Source: Lepus europaeus (lineage: Eukaryota > Chordata > Mammalia > Lagomorpha > Leporidae). Taken from it: DNA of 64,000 nucleotides. This document shows, in pieces, positions 63,737 through 64,000 of this stretch (positions within the stretch are counted from its first letter, which is position 1; each line of letters begins with the position of its first letter). The stretch is taken from positions 45,354,002 through 45,418,001 of the forward strand of contig NC_084831.1 of the NCBI RefSeq assembly GCF_033115175.1. Reading direction: 5' to 3'. The position numbers were made by a program, and so were the translations under genes. The notes beneath the pieces were generated by a model. The model made no database searches. It was not told the DNA's origin and worked only from the letters and a program-made list of their open reading frames with translations.

Positions 63737-64000
63737 GGCCAGCACCGCGGCACAATAGGCTAATCCTCCACCTGCGGCGCCGGCACACCGGGTTCTAGTC
63801 CCGGTCAGGGCGCCGGATTCTGTCCCGGTTGCCCCTCTTCCAGGCCAGCTCTCTGCTGTGGCCAGGGAGTGCAGTGGAGGATGGGACTTGGGCCCTGCAC
63901 CCGCATGGGAGACCAAGAAGAAGCACCTGGCTCCTGCCTTCGGATCAGTGCAATGCGCCGGCCGCGGCGGCCATTGGAGGGTGAACCAATGGCAAAAGGA
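63737..64000 (+). mobile_element. young C-SINE, cut by window end
   Basis: Starts GGCCAGCACCGCGGCACAAT directly on the A-tail of the previous copy. Confidence 0.94.

Overview
The window is nuclear DNA of a lagomorph, almost certainly the European rabbit or a close relative. The main clue is about 70 copies of the tRNA-derived lagomorph C repeat (C-SINE), covering roughly a third of the sequence. Older copies end in a 3' side like 'ctttcaaataaataaatctttaaa'. Young GC-rich copies carry 'ctaatcctccgcc' near the head and 'ctctgcctgtcaaaaa' at the tail. There is no bacterial, plasmid or viral gene content. Gene names are recalled from human proteins, not from a search.

Two divergent host genes fill the window and match the human 1p32.3 gene pair. 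HSPB11 (IFT25) is on the minus strand: five coding exons from 25677 down to a stop at 4094, 142 codons, all splice junctions GT-AG and all phases consistent. LRRC42 is on the plus strand: a non-coding first exon ending at 34009, then seven coding exons from 40573 to 61290, 428 codons, again with consistent phases. They share a CpG island at about 33.15-34.4 kb that lacks a clear TATA box. It has many GC boxes, and the G-rich strand switches near 33.95 kb.

Layout: 1-4 kb is intergenic sequence downstream of HSPB11, with SINEs and a U2 snRNA fragment retrocopy. 4-33 kb is HSPB11 with large introns. These contain a MaLR fossil of about 3.9 kb (10990-14896) with a second LTR nested in its 5' LTR, a solitary class II-type LTR (17503-17815), a solitary MaLR LTR (29028-29392), old L1 pieces, a hAT-like MER element and many C-SINEs. 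33-34.4 kb is the shared promoter. 34-61.5 kb is LRRC42, whose introns hold L1, L2 and MIR relics, a local 64-bp duplicated patch, an HMGN1 processed pseudogene (about 53301-54543, minus) and more C-SINEs. 61.5-64 kb is repeat-rich intergenic DNA.

HSPB11/IFT25 is a known subunit of the intraflagellar transport B complex. LRRC42 is a poorly characterised leucine-rich-repeat protein. Nothing in the sequence links them beyond a shared promoter. I found no evidence of a new biological system. The unusual items are mostly retrotransposition by-products (U2 fragment, dimeric SINE, SINE head with its own A-tail, templated patches), a microsatellite inside a splice acceptor tract, and a SINE sitting at the LRRC42 poly(A) site.
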